Shown: piece after piece, positions 17,350 to 25,624 of the stretch
Numbering within the stretch: position 1 is the first letter of the stretch
Layout: the number at the start of each line of letters is the position of its first letter
DNA from: Gammaproteobacteria bacterium
GTDB lineage: Bacteria > Pseudomonadota > Gammaproteobacteria > Ga0077536
Assembly (NCBI GenBank): GCA_009692265.1
Contig: SHZM01000020.1
Location: 1 to 48,799, forward strand
Length of the DNA: 48,799 nucleotides
Direction: 5' to 3'
The notes under the pieces: generated by a model
The model's database searches: none
The model's input: only the letters and a program-made list of their open reading frames with translations
What the model was told of the DNA's origin: nothing
Program-made: the position numbers and the translations under genes

Positions 17350-17883
17350 ATGAAACGCGAAATTTTACGGATGGGTGATCCCCGACTTCTAGCGGTCGCC
17401 GAACCCGTACGAGAATTCAATACGCCGGGCTTGCTGGCGTTATTGGATGATCTATTCGATACCATGCACGGCGCTAACGGCGCCGGCCTCGCCGCGCCGC
17501 AGATCGGCGTCGGCTTACGGGTCGTGGTGTTTGGTTATGCCCAACAGAATGTGCGCTACCCAGAGGCACCCCTAGTCCCCGAGACGGTGTTAATTAACCC
17601 GGTGCTCGAACGGTTGGACGATACCCTCGAAGACGGCTGGGAAGGGTGTTTATCGGTCCCCGGCTTGCGCGGGGTCGTGCCGCGCTTTGCGCGTTTGCGG
17701 TATACCGGTTTCGACGCTGGTGGTGCCGCGATCGATCGCGCCGTAGAAGGATTTCATGCACGCGTGGTGCAGCACGAGTGCGACCACCTCGACGGGATTT
17801 TGTATCCGATGCGGGTGCAGGATTTCACCCGCTTCGGATTCACCGAAGTGTTATTCCCGGGGCTCGACCCCAGCGCTGACTAA
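17350..17883 (+). CDS. def: Peptide deformylase
   Basis: A metalloenzyme that removes the formyl group from N-terminal formyl-methionine of new proteins. At 177 residues it has normal length, with all three motifs: [10 protein letters not shown] (44-53), EGCLSVPG (98-105, metal ligand Cys100) and QHECDHLDG (141-149, His142, Glu143, His146). AAGGA precedes the ATG at a good distance. The usual partner fmt is not adjacent, so this may be a second deformylase in the genome. Its stop overlaps the stop of the convergent dioxygenase gene in a shared CTAA. Confidence 0.94.
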   Translation: MKREILRMGDPRLLAVAEPVREFNTPGLLALLDDLFDTMHGANGAGLAAPQIGVGLRVVVFGYAQQNVRYPEAPLVPETVLINPVLERLDDTLEDGWEGCLSVPGLRGVVPRFARLRYTGFDAGGAAIDRAVEGFHARVVQHECDHLDGILYPMRVQDFTRFGFTEVLFPGLDPSAD

Positions 17884-18845
17884 TCGCGTAATACGCCGAG
17901 CTGCGCGACCAGGGCCTCGCGGCTATCCTTGAACTGCGGGGAGACCATCACCTCTTGCCCTAGGCGTTCCGCGGTTTCATCGCAGGTAAAACTGGGTTTA
18001 TGCGAGACCGTGGCTTCGAACAAGCTGCCGCCGGGCGTGCGCACGTAGATCGAATCAAAGTACCCGCGATCCTTAACATCCGACGTATCGGTGTATCCCA
18101 TCCCTTCAAGAAACGCCTTGATCGCGTTCTGTTCGGCATGTGTCTCAACTTGAAACGCCATGTGGTGAACCGCACCTTCGCCCAATGTCCAACTGCCCGG
18201 TTTACGCGACGGCTCGATCACGAAATCAACATAACTTCCGCTACCGCCAGCGCCGAGTTGGTAGCGAACGTAATTGCGATCATCGGCGACCCGGGTTCCA
18301 CCCCAACCTCTTTGCATGAACTCATCCATCGCTTCCAAGTCGCGAATCGACGAACAGATCGCGTGGGTGCCACGGAGCATAAGGTCGGCGGGGACAGGTC
18401 CCGTCGAATGCGGCGCACGGGTGTCGTCCGCGACCCCCGTGATGGTGTAGTCGATGCCGCAGGGATGCTTGAAATCCAGGCAACGTTCGCCGAGGCGATC
18501 GTCTTCGCGAACCGCAATGCCATGCTGCTCCAGGCGCGCTTTCCAAAACGACAATGACGAAATCGGCGCCGACAAACTGAAATACGTAATCTGGCCTGAG
18601 CCGCGCTGCGCTTTCGCCCCCGTGTGCCGGCAGGGAAAACTTGTAACTAACGAGCTTTCGGTGCCCATGTCGTTGCCATAATAGAGGTGATAGATCGGCA
18701 CCGCACCGTCGTAGAGCAAGGTCTTTTTGACGATCTTCAAGCCTAAAACCTTGGTATGAAAATCATAGTCTTCCTGGGCGTCACCAGTGCATAAAGTGAT
18801 GTGATGATGCCGCGAGAGTGCGAAGCCCGGTAATGCAGTAGTCAT
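17880..18845 (-). CDS. Ring-cleaving dioxygenase, VOC superfamily
   Basis: A 321-residue protein with two vicinal-oxygen-chelate (glyoxalase-fold) halves, of the type annotated as ring-cleaving dioxygenase (LinE/PcpA/MhqO-like). The first half begins [18 protein letters not shown] with the metal histidine region; the second contains [17 protein letters not shown] and [13 protein letters not shown] with further histidines, and [11 protein letters not shown] near the end holds the acidic ligand. These Fe(II) enzymes open hydroquinone-type aromatic rings. The ATG at 18845 was chosen because GGGAGG lies just before it; the open frame extends 17 codons further. The substrate is unknown and no other aromatic-degradation genes are adjacent. 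Confidence 0.85.
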   Translation of the reverse strand: MTTALPGFALSRHHHITLCTGDAQEDYDFHTKVLGLKIVKKTLLYDGAVPIYHLYYGNDMGTESSLVTSFPCRHTGAKAQRGSGQITYFSLSAPISSLSFWKARLEQHGIAVREDDRLGERCLDFKHPCGIDYTITGVADDTRAPHSTGPVPADLMLRGTHAICSSIRDLEAMDEFMQRGWGGTRVADDRNYVRYQLGAGGSGSYVDFVIEPSRKPGSWTLGEGAVHHMAFQVETHAEQNAIKAFLEGMGYTDTSDVKDRGYFDSIYVRTPGGSLFEATVSHKPSFTCDETAERLGQEVMVSPQFKDSREALVAQLGVLRD

Positions 18846-19048
18846 TGGAAACCTCCCAAGTGGAAAATGGCGGAAAGCCGGGGCTGACGCTAACACACCC
18901 TCCGGTCAATCGACCAGCACGAGTTGCCCCACCGGCGCTGCGCCCTGCCGAGCATCAAGTAGTGCCTAATTGCGCTCAGCTATTAAGTTTGGGGGAAACC
19001 ACCGATCGCGTGACGGGTTCGCGATCCCGCTAGGCAATGCTACCAGTC

Positions 19049-20755
19049 TTATGCTTGCTCGGCGCAACAACGGTTGCGGCCAAGATCCTTCGCGCGATAA
19101 AGCGCGCTATCGGCTCGCTCGAACACCTCGTCGACCGAATCTTCGCCGCGAAACATCGCATACCCGCATGAGATCGTGACCGGCACTGGAGTGTCCTTGA
19201 ACCGAAACTGTCTGTCGGCGAGCACCTTCCGCAATTTTTCGCACAACAACGCCGCACCTTCGAGTTCAGTCTCTGGCATCAGTAACACGAATTCTTCGCC
19301 ACCGAAGCGGCAAATGAGATCACTACCGCGCACATGCTTACGTAATAGCGCGGCAAAAGAGGTAAGCACTTTGTCACCGGCCGCATGGCCAAAGCGATCG
19401 TTAACCTGCTTGAAGTGATCCAGATCGAAAATCGCGAGCGAGAGCGCACCGCCTTGACGCTTCCATCGCGCATACTCCCGCGCGATGCCATCGAGGTACC
19501 CGAGTCGGTTGTAAACACCGGTCAACGGATCGATCAGTCTCAGGGTGTGTTGCTCTTCAAGTTCATGCCGCAAGTTAGCAACGTCTGATTCAAGTTCAGC
19601 CAGTCGCTGCAAGGTGCCAGTCACCCGTTCGCAAGCATCCTTGTGCCGTTCGCTCTGTACTTTTGTTTTCTCGCTGACCACGGTCTCTAGCTGATTTAGT
19701 TCATCGAGAACAAAGGACTTCAAAAGAGAGATTTCCGATTCGTCAACCACGCGCTCTTTAATTTGACCCATGTGGAATTGCATTACGGAATGGATCTCGA
19801 CCGCGCCTAATACCGACGCTCTGTGCGTATCACCGCTGCGGTTAAGTTGACTGCGAAACTCTTCAATCCTAAGGGCGACCGTACTGATAAAGCCGCTCAG
19901 TTCTTTTTGGACGAGTTCCAGGCTCGCGCGCTGGGTTCTGAGGACACCGCCGAGGGCACGCGCTGCGATGATGATTTCGGTCGGGCCTCGCGCCGCGCTT
20001 AATTGGGCGCGCGCCGCTGACAATTCTTCGCGCTCGGCCTCATTGCCTTGCAACGAATCAAGAAATCGTAAAAGTGGCTGACGGGCCAATTCTATTTCGT
20101 CGACGCCGGCATCTACGGATTCGATGGCTAGCGCACTAGACAGCGTTGCAGCTGCTTCCTCGGCGGCTTCGAGCCACGAGCCGTGACTTTGTGCATATTC
20201 AGCCCGACTCCGCAGCTGCTGCAATGCATCCGTCAGAGCGCCGCTCGTTTTCAGCGCCCCAAGTAAGCGCGACAAGGGTTCTTCTTGTTGCACCGATCTA
20301 CTGGTGGTCGCCGCGGGCGCGCTCGTTTTTAGCTGCTGATTGATCAAGTCTCCAGCTTCGCGGATCAACCGATTCAACTCGACCAGTGTGGTGACCTCGC
20401 TTAAGCGTCGCTGCAAGGATCGTGCGACGGGCGCCTCGCCTTCAAACTGGAGCTGGCCTAGAAGTTCTACAACTTCGCGTGCGGAAAACGTCGGGCTTTT
20501 ATTAGCTGACTCGGTGACTAGTAGCTGCGCGACGATGTCTTCAATCTCGGTGATCGCCGCGAAGCACCGTGGAACGCGCTTAAGTGTTGCCGCTAGACAC
20601 ATCAAGCGTTGATCGATATCGGGAGTACGGCCACAAAAGGAAAACACTAGTTTGACGAGCACACGTTGAAGTTGCGCAAATTTGCTAACGGTCGTGGTGT
20701 GGGCTTGCTTATCCTCGACCGTTTCGGAATTCGTAAGGGGGTTTATCGTGCTCAT
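19049..20755 (-). CDS. Diguanylate cyclase (GGDEF) with long helical N-terminal region
   Basis: A 568-residue protein that should make c-di-GMP. The C-terminal GGDEF domain is intact: the DPLTGVYNRLGY start, DHFKQVNDRFGHAAGDKVL, RGSD matching the RxxD inhibitory site, and the active-site RFGGEEF at 483-489. The first 400 residues contain no transmembrane helix or familiar sensor domain; they are largely helical, with a likely coiled coil just before the GGDEF domain (VTGTLQRLAELESDVANLR). The gene is divergent from the HD-GYP gene across a 219-base intergenic stretch, so the two may be co-regulated. It is the only undamaged c-di-GMP gene in the cluster. Confidence 0.92.
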   Translation of the reverse strand: MSTINPLTNSETVEDKQAHTTTVSKFAQLQRVLVKLVFSFCGRTPDIDQRLMCLAATLKRVPRCFAAITEIEDIVAQLLVTESANKSPTFSAREVVELLGQLQFEGEAPVARSLQRRLSEVTTLVELNRLIREAGDLINQQLKTSAPAATTSRSVQQEEPLSRLLGALKTSGALTDALQQLRSRAEYAQSHGSWLEAAEEAAATLSSALAIESVDAGVDEIELARQPLLRFLDSLQGNEAEREELSAARAQLSAARGPTEIIIAARALGGVLRTQRASLELVQKELSGFISTVALRIEEFRSQLNRSGDTHRASVLGAVEIHSVMQFHMGQIKERVVDESEISLLKSFVLDELNQLETVVSEKTKVQSERHKDACERVTGTLQRLAELESDVANLRHELEEQHTLRLIDPLTGVYNRLGYLDGIAREYARWKRQGGALSLAIFDLDHFKQVNDRFGHAAGDKVLTSFAALLRKHVRGSDLICRFGGEEFVLLMPETELEGAALLCEKLRKVLADRQFRFKDTPVPVTISCGYAMFRGEDSVDEVFERADSALYRAKDLGRNRCCAEQA

Positions 20756-20974
20756 TCAGAAAACACTCTATTTATAATCGGTCAAACACTTAACGGCCAG
20801 TAGATCGACAACCTTAAGTACTCGGCAAGTGCGCTACGTGGCCACAGACATTCACAGGAATATCTCCTGTAGGTCGGGAATCGCCGCGGCCCACCCCTAA
20901 CGCGGCGATCCGCTTTGCCGTAAGCTTCACGCCAGACGCGTTGGTCAGGCGAATATTGCGAGGAACGCTACCCG

Positions 20975-21616
20975 ATGGTGGAAATAAAATTGCCAGTAAA
21001 CCAAGTCGGCAAGGGCATGTATGTCGCCCGACTGGACCGGCCGTGGACGGATACGCCGTTCCCGTTTCAAGGTTTTCTGTTCGAACAAGACATTCAAATT
21101 AAGAAGCTGCGCGAATTTTGCCAATTCGTGTATATCGACGCCGAAAAGGGTACTACGCCGCCGAGTACCGAGATGGGCGGCGCGGCTCCGTTACCGCCTG
21201 GAGTCGCCGCTGTTCCGCTGCCCCGTCCCCAGGTCGTTTATCAGCACGAAACCGAACTGAAGGATGAAGTTGGAGTTGCCAAACAAGTACGCACGGCGGT
21301 TGCGCAGGCAGTCAACGAAATCTTCAGTACCGCCGCCGCGGGCCAAAAGCCCGAACTCGAAGCCGTCTCTGCGACTGTATCTGAGATGGAGCGCAGCATG
21401 CTGCGCAATCCGGACGCTTTCCTGCTACTAAATAGAATGCGTAGGCAGGACTCCTACACTTACAGCCATTCGATTCATTGCGCAGCCTACGCGATCGCGT
21501 TTGGCCGGCAACTCGGCCTTCCGCCAGCCCAAATCCACGAGCTGGCATTAGGGGCCATGCTCTTCGACTTAGGTAAAATCAAACTACCTAAAGCGCTCCT
21601 AGAGAAACGCGGCTAG
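20975..21616 (+). CDS. 5' half of the HD-GYP gene (DUF3391 plus start of HD domain)
   Basis: If the TAG is real and obeyed, a 213-residue product remains: DUF3391, linker and the first helices of the HD domain (SHSIHCAAYAIAFGRQLGL). It lacks HHE and GYP and cannot be an active phosphodiesterase. GAGGA lies upstream of the ATG. Confidence 0.6.
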   Translation: MVEIKLPVNQVGKGMYVARLDRPWTDTPFPFQGFLFEQDIQIKKLREFCQFVYIDAEKGTTPPSTEMGGAAPLPPGVAAVPLPRPQVVYQHETELKDEVGVAKQVRTAVAQAVNEIFSTAAAGQKPELEAVSATVSEMERSMLRNPDAFLLLNRMRRQDSYTYSHSIHCAAYAIAFGRQLGLPPAQIHELALGAMLFDLGKIKLPKALLEKRG

Positions 21617-22198
21617 TTGGTACCCGCGGAATTCGCCGTTATCAAAATGCATGTGGGCCATAGCCTCGATCTCTTGGACGGTTGCCCAGGCATCACACCG
21701 CAATCAATTGCGATGATCGCCACCCATCACGAGCGCTTCGACGGCACCGGCTACCCTAAACGACTCAAAGGGGGCGAGATCCCGTTGTTCGGTCGGATGG
21801 CGGGCATCGTTGATTTCTTCGACGCCGTCACTTCGACCCGCCCGCATGCCCCGAGCATCTCGCCGCATGACGCGATTAAATCCTTGTATCGTTATCGCAA
21901 CACCTTGTTCCAGGACGAGCTCATTGAACAATTCATTCAAACTCTGGGGGTCTACCCGGTCGGCACCTTGGTTGAGCTTAGCAACGGCGAAGTCGGAATT
22001 ATCATTGGCCAGAACCGGGCGCGCCGCTTACGACCGCGAATCCTAGTGGTTCTCGATCACGCGAAAGCCGAGTTAACGACCCCGTACAAACGCGATTTGA
22101 TGACCGAAAACGAAGATGACGAGGGGCAGGCGCTGCATATCCAGAAATGTCTAGAGCCTGGCACCCACAACGTGCATCCCGATGACTACTATCTCTGA
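21617..22198 (+). CDS. 3' half of the HD-GYP gene (GYP part)
   Basis: The continuation after the stop keeps the HHERFDGTGYP signature and the C-terminal 70 residues. Possible restarts are the TTG directly after the stop or the ATG at 21647; neither has a clear ribosome site. Confidence 0.45.
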   Translation: MVPAEFAVIKMHVGHSLDLLDGCPGITPQSIAMIATHHERFDGTGYPKRLKGGEIPLFGRMAGIVDFFDAVTSTRPHAPSISPHDAIKSLYRYRNTLFQDELIEQFIQTLGVYPVGTLVELSNGEVGIIIGQNRARRLRPRILVVLDHAKAELTTPYKRDLMTENEDDEGQALHIQKCLEPGTHNVHPDDYYL

Positions 22199-22664
22199 GG
22201 ATTTAACTTCCTCCCAACGCCCTATTCCGCTTAAACGTTCGGAGTTTTTCGCCGAACTGAATCGTCAGTTCGGCGCGGCGGGCGAAGCGCAGGGGCTTGC
22301 GGCGCTAATCGTCATCAACCTGCAACAACACCGGGATTTTTCGATCGAGTTCGGTCATCGCGTAACCGAACTGATCATGCTGGAGATAGCGAGCCGAATT
22401 CAAACTTGTCTACGCGAAGCGGATTGCCTTGGGCGACTCGGCTCGGCGGATTTCTCGTTGCTACTGCCAAAACTGCGGACCCAGGGACAGGCGATCATGG
22501 CCGTGAATAAAATCCAGCGGGTTTGCCAAGATCCAGTCACCGTGCGCGGCAAAGCGTTACGGGTTCGCCTGACTTTCGGCGTCTCGCTCAGCCCAAGGGA
22601 TGCGACCAGTGTGCAAGATCTCCTTGGGTGCGCCGAAACGGCGTTACGCCACGCGTTAGCGTAA
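22182..22664 (+). CDS. 5' half: degenerate GGDEF domain
   Basis: A 160-residue product if the TAA is obeyed: a near-complete GGDEF fold whose signature is GSADF. The ATG overlaps the last 17 bases of the HD-GYP gene, which suggests translational coupling. Confidence 0.6.
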   Translation: MTTISEDLTSSQRPIPLKRSEFFAELNRQFGAAGEAQGLAALIVINLQQHRDFSIEFGHRVTELIMLEIASRIQTCLREADCLGRLGSADFSLLLPKLRTQGQAIMAVNKIQRVCQDPVTVRGKALRVRLTFGVSLSPRDATSVQDLLGCAETALRHALA

Positions 22665-22823
22665 CGACGGGATTCCATTTTCTTTGCCGATCTAAAGAAA
22701 GAAGAGCTTGTCTCACTCGTCGACTTAGCGCGCAGTTTCACCGTAGCCCTTGAACGCAGCGAGTTCGACAGCACCTATCAGCCGTTTGTCAATCTCGATA
22801 CCGGGAATCTCGTCGCGGCCGAA

Positions 22824-23480
22824 ATGCTGGCACGCTGGGAAGCCCCGACGATCGGTGTGATCGAACGCGATATGTTTTTCAAGATCGGAGAGGAAACCGC
22901 CTTGCTCGCGCCCCTTACCCTGTGGGCGATTAATGTGTCGGCCGCCGCGCTGTGCGAACCTCATTTATCGGTATCCTTGTTCGACTCGCTGAAATTGTGG
23001 GATGCACCGCCAGAACAGCTCACCCTTGAGATCACCGAAAAAAGCTTGCTGCTCGATCCCGACGCCGGCTTAAAAGCCCTCAGCGATCTGCATGCGCATG
23101 GCGTTAAAATTGTTCTCGATAATTTTGGGACGGGATATTCGTCCCTGGCTTTTTTGAAACGACTTCCCGTCAGCGGACTGAAAATAGACGAATCATTCGT
23201 GAAAAACATGCTGAATAACTCAGCCGATCGCCGCATCGTCAAATCGATCATTGATCTCGCACATAACTTCGAACTGTCAGTCGTTGCCGATGGCGTCGAA
23301 GATGAGGAAACAATGGATTCGCTCACCTTGATGGGATGCCAGTTCGCGCAAGGGAATCTAATCGGGCCGAGTATGCCGCCGTCGGCGCTAGGAGCCTGGT
23401 TGGAGACCTCGCCGTGGAGTTTGAATACGAAACATTCGGCACCGCCAGTTTCAGATGCGTCGCTTGATCATCGTCATTAA
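22824..23480 (+). CDS. 3' half: EAL-like domain
   Basis: The part after the stop holds the EAL-like barrel. The first ATG, at 22824, is the Met of the EML motif itself, so a product starting there would lose the motif's glutamate. The sequence between the stop and 22824 (FFADLKKEELVSLVDLA) is clearly coding and in frame, which argues that the domain was not designed to start here. Confidence 0.6.
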   Translation: MLARWEAPTIGVIERDMFFKIGEETALLAPLTLWAINVSAAALCEPHLSVSLFDSLKLWDAPPEQLTLEITEKSLLLDPDAGLKALSDLHAHGVKIVLDNFGTGYSSLAFLKRLPVSGLKIDESFVKNMLNNSADRRIVKSIIDLAHNFELSVVADGVEDEETMDSLTLMGCQFAQGNLIGPSMPPSALGAWLETSPWSLNTKHSAPPVSDASLDHRH

Positions 23481-24224
23481 TGTATTAACCACCTGTTCGG
23501 CGGACTGGTATCGATCCTCGGGCTCCTTCGCGAGCAATCGTTGATAAATCGACTCAAATGCCTTCGCCTCCTCGGGCAAGGGTGGCAGGGGACTGTTCAG
23601 ATGTTGCATCGCGATCCCGGTAAACGAATCGGCAATAAACGGCCGGCGACCAACCAGCATCTCGTGAAGAATTACTCCGGCGCTATACAGATCGGCACGG
23701 TGATCGGCGGGTTGCGCACTGATCTGTTCGGGGCTCATATAAGCCGGCGTGCCCAACAAGCTTCCGACCTGCGTTAATTGCGTGGTCGCATCCATCCGCT
23801 TGGAAATGCCGAAATCGGCGATAGCGAGTTCGTCATTCGTTCGAAACATGATATTCGCGGGTTTCAGATCACGGTGGACGATTCCGGCCTTGTGAACAAC
23901 GTCGAGGCCGCGCATAAGGTGCAGAAAATGAATGAAGGCGGCTTTAATCGATAGCCCCTGCTCCAGGCGCTGCTTCATATCGCCCTTGGCGAAGAATTCC
24001 ATCGCGATAAAACCGTACTTGTTCGTAAACCCTTGTTCGAAAATTTTAACGACATAAGGACTTTTAATCCCGGACACCAGCGAGGCTTCACGGATTAGCC
24101 GCTGAATACTTTCTTCATCGTTGGCCAAGGTACCGTCGAGAAGTTTTAGAACCACGGTCTCATTGGTTGCGACGCGCTCGGCCAGGTACACCCGCGACAT
24201 CGCGCCCTGGCCGATGAGGCGCAC
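23451..24224 (-). CDS. Serine/threonine protein kinase catalytic domain (3' half)
   Basis: The only start after the TGA is a GTG at 24224 within FVRLIGQG, giving 257 residues with all catalytic motifs but almost nothing before the glycine loop. No transmembrane helix or PASTA repeats follow, so it would be a soluble kinase. An independent, folded kinase from this start is doubtful because the first beta strand would be missing. Confidence 0.7.
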   Translation of the reverse strand: MRLIGQGAMSRVYLAERVATNETVVLKLLDGTLANDEESIQRLIREASLVSGIKSPYVVKIFEQGFTNKYGFIAMEFFAKGDMKQRLEQGLSIKAAFIHFLHLMRGLDVVHKAGIVHRDLKPANIMFRTNDELAIADFGISKRMDATTQLTQVGSLLGTPAYMSPEQISAQPADHRADLYSAGVILHEMLVGRRPFIADSFTGIAMQHLNSPLPPLPEEAKAFESIYQRLLAKEPEDRYQSAEQVVNTLMTMIKRRI

Positions 24225-24302
24225 GAACCGGTAATCGGTTCCGCCCGTACCGCCCTCCCCGTGCAGGATCTCGGCGACGATATCGACATCGGAGCCCGAG
24301 CG

Positions 24303-24716
24303 TCACTCAAAAGTTGAAGTGACATTCTGCGCGGAATGTCGCGGCGCGGCGAGGGCATTACGCACCGCTTCACCAAGGAGTTCGGGCGTTAGATCCCGCT
24401 GCGGCAAGATCGTGCTCGCGCCGGCTTGCAGCGCTTCCACCATAAGCTTCGGGTCGAGTGGATTCGCGATCAGAATAGCTGGCGGATACCTCGGCTCGCG
24501 TCGGTATTTCTCCAGCCAAGCGATACCAGTACCGGCGGCACCGAGATCCTGATTCAGAATCGCGACATCGTATTCGGACCAATCGAAAGCTGGCGGCGGC
24601 AATCCCCGCTGATCAACGTCGTATTCAGTGACCGCGATCTCGGGAATCGCCTTGGCCACGAAACGACGGACGATTTGCATCCGACGCTTTGATTCATCAA
24701 TGAGCAAAACATTCAT
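24303..24716 (-). CDS. Pseudo-receiver domain protein (5' half)
   Basis: A 137-residue response-regulator-like product if the TGA is obeyed, starting MNVLLIDESKRRMQIVRRF. The acidic residue after the first strand is present, but the acceptor Asp is replaced by Asn, so phosphorylation at the usual site is not expected. Confidence 0.7.
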   Translation of the reverse strand: MNVLLIDESKRRMQIVRRFVAKAIPEIAVTEYDVDQRGLPPPAFDWSEYDVAILNQDLGAAGTGIAWLEKYRREPRYPPAILIANPLDPKLMVEALQAGASTILPQRDLTPELLGEAVRNALAAPRHSAQNVTSTFE

Positions 24717-24718
24717 AT

Positions 24719-25555
24719 CTAAAAGACGATCGGCAACTCAAGGTGAGTGTCGTAAATAAAATCGCGATGCGCCCGCAATGCGGGTACCAACGCCTGTGCA
24801 ATCCCAGGGTCGGTATTACCGTAAATGCCGCGGAAACCCTCGGCCATGGGGCAGCGGGCTTCGGGCATCGGATCAAGAATTGCGCAGCAGGCCGCCCAAT
24901 AGATATCGAGCGCCGATAATTGCTCACCGATGAGGTAGCGTGAGCCGCGTGTCTGCTGGGCTTTCAGTTGCAGCGCCAACGATTCGATGATGGCTTGAAT
25001 CCGTCGTGCCGCCGCCTCCGCCTTTGCTGGGGTGTAACCGTACTTCTCACCGAGAAAGACAAAAAAGGCGCGCTGCGGATCAGCCGCCGACAAGGTCTTC
25101 AACGGGCCATCCACCATCAATAAGCGCTTCACCCAAACCAAGCCGCTTTCGCCCAACAATTCGTTCGCTAATCCGAACATCCGTGCGCGCTCATCGACCC
25201 CAACCGGTATTAACGAAGGCGTTGGATTCAGACGCTCGGCTAAGTTCAATTGATCGATCCAGATCGAGCGTGGGCGTTCGTCATTCCAGATCACGACCGG
25301 CGCGCTCGCCTGTCCGGTCCACTCGATCAATTCGGATTGGGTGTTGTCCATGCCGATCGCGAGATCGGAGGTTCCCACGTTGCCGCTGCGCACCGGTGTG
25401 TACTGCAGACCCTTGACGTAATACACGCCCTTACACGCTTCGCGCCAGGGACCAGGGATTGCATAGGCGCCCAGCACCATGCGCAGGCCCGACATCTTTT
25501 TCGCCTCCGCGATAGTCACGTAGTTGAGCTTAATATCGTCCAATCCGATCGCCAT
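24719..25555 (-). CDS. Glutathione S-transferase-like protein
   Basis: A 278-residue protein with a recognisable GST C-terminal helical domain (LQLKAQQTRGSRYLIGEQLSA spanning the last helices, then DIYWAACCAILDPMP). The N-terminal thioredoxin-like part is atypical: it starts near LRMVLGAYAIPGPWREACKG and ends ASAPVVIWNDERPRSIW, where the cis-proline (AP-V) of GSTs is visible. Its substrate is unknown. The stop is 2 bases from the receiver-kinase start on the same strand, an unusual partnership for a signalling gene. Confidence 0.8.
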   Translation of the reverse strand: MAIGLDDIKLNYVTIAEAKKMSGLRMVLGAYAIPGPWREACKGVYYVKGLQYTPVRSGNVGTSDLAIGMDNTQSELIEWTGQASAPVVIWNDERPRSIWIDQLNLAERLNPTPSLIPVGVDERARMFGLANELLGESGLVWVKRLLMVDGPLKTLSAADPQRAFFVFLGEKYGYTPAKAEAAARRIQAIIESLALQLKAQQTRGSRYLIGEQLSALDIYWAACCAILDPMPEARCPMAEGFRGIYGNTDPGIAQALVPALRAHRDFIYDTHLELPIVF

Positions 25556-25624
25556 GGTGTTTCTCCTACGAGTATTTCAAGTATTTGAAAGAAATTTATT
25601 GCCAGTTTATTGGGCGGGGACAAG

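Larger units (their letters stand above)
20975..22198 (+). pseudogene. DUF3391/HD-GYP domain protein interrupted by an in-frame TAG
   Basis: Read through, the frame encodes about 407 residues: an N-terminal DUF3391 domain (about 1-60, LPVNQVGKGMYVARLDRPW), a linker, and an HD-GYP domain, the class that degrades c-di-GMP. A single TAG at 21614-21616 cuts it after MLFDLGKIKLPKALLEKRG; the same frame continues without error through VPAEFAVIKMHVGHS, HHERFDGTGYPKRLKGGEIP and a normal C-terminus. The metal-binding HD dyad reads FD here, while HHE and GYP are kept, so catalysis was doubtful even before the stop. Its 3' end overlaps the next gene by 17 bases. Nonsense mutation, sequencing error or readthrough are all possible. 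Confidence 0.85.
22182..23480 (+). pseudogene. Degenerate GGDEF-EAL protein interrupted by an in-frame TAA
   Basis: One frame of about 432 codons joins a GGDEF-like domain and an EAL domain, broken only by TAA at 22662-22664 between them. The GGDEF site reads GSADF (in LGRLGSADFSLLLPK), so cyclase activity is unlikely. In the EAL domain the motifs read EML for EAL, NVSAAAL, LEITE, DNFGTGYSSLAFLKRLP (DDFG to DNFG), LKIDESFV and VADGVED (Glu to Asp), so several metal ligands are altered. This looks like a c-di-GMP-binding or otherwise non-catalytic protein. It starts inside the end of the HD-GYP gene and its end overlaps the convergent kinase gene by 30 bases. Confidence 0.85.
23451..24716 (-). 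pseudogene. Receiver-Ser/Thr protein kinase fusion interrupted by an in-frame TGA
   Basis: A receiver-like domain (24716-24306) and a Hanks-type kinase domain lie in one frame separated only by TGA at 24303-24305. Residues between the stop and the kinase (GSDVDIVAEILHGEG, then TDYRFVRLIGQGAMSRVYLAE) are coding-like and supply the first kinase strand, so the ancestral protein was about 421 residues long. The kinase is intact: Gly-loop GQGAMSRVYL, HRDLKPANIM, DFGISKR, GTPAYMSPEQ. The receiver looks inactive: the phospho-acceptor position is Asn55 (AILNQDLG) and the usual Lys is replaced near TILPQRD. It begins 2 bases after the GST stop, so the genes form an operon. Confidence 0.8.

Noticed and set aside
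20975..24716. Alternative genetic code or selenocysteine to explain the in-frame stops
   Set aside because: All three different stop codons are involved, many intact genes end with each of them, and no SECIS-like element was evident.
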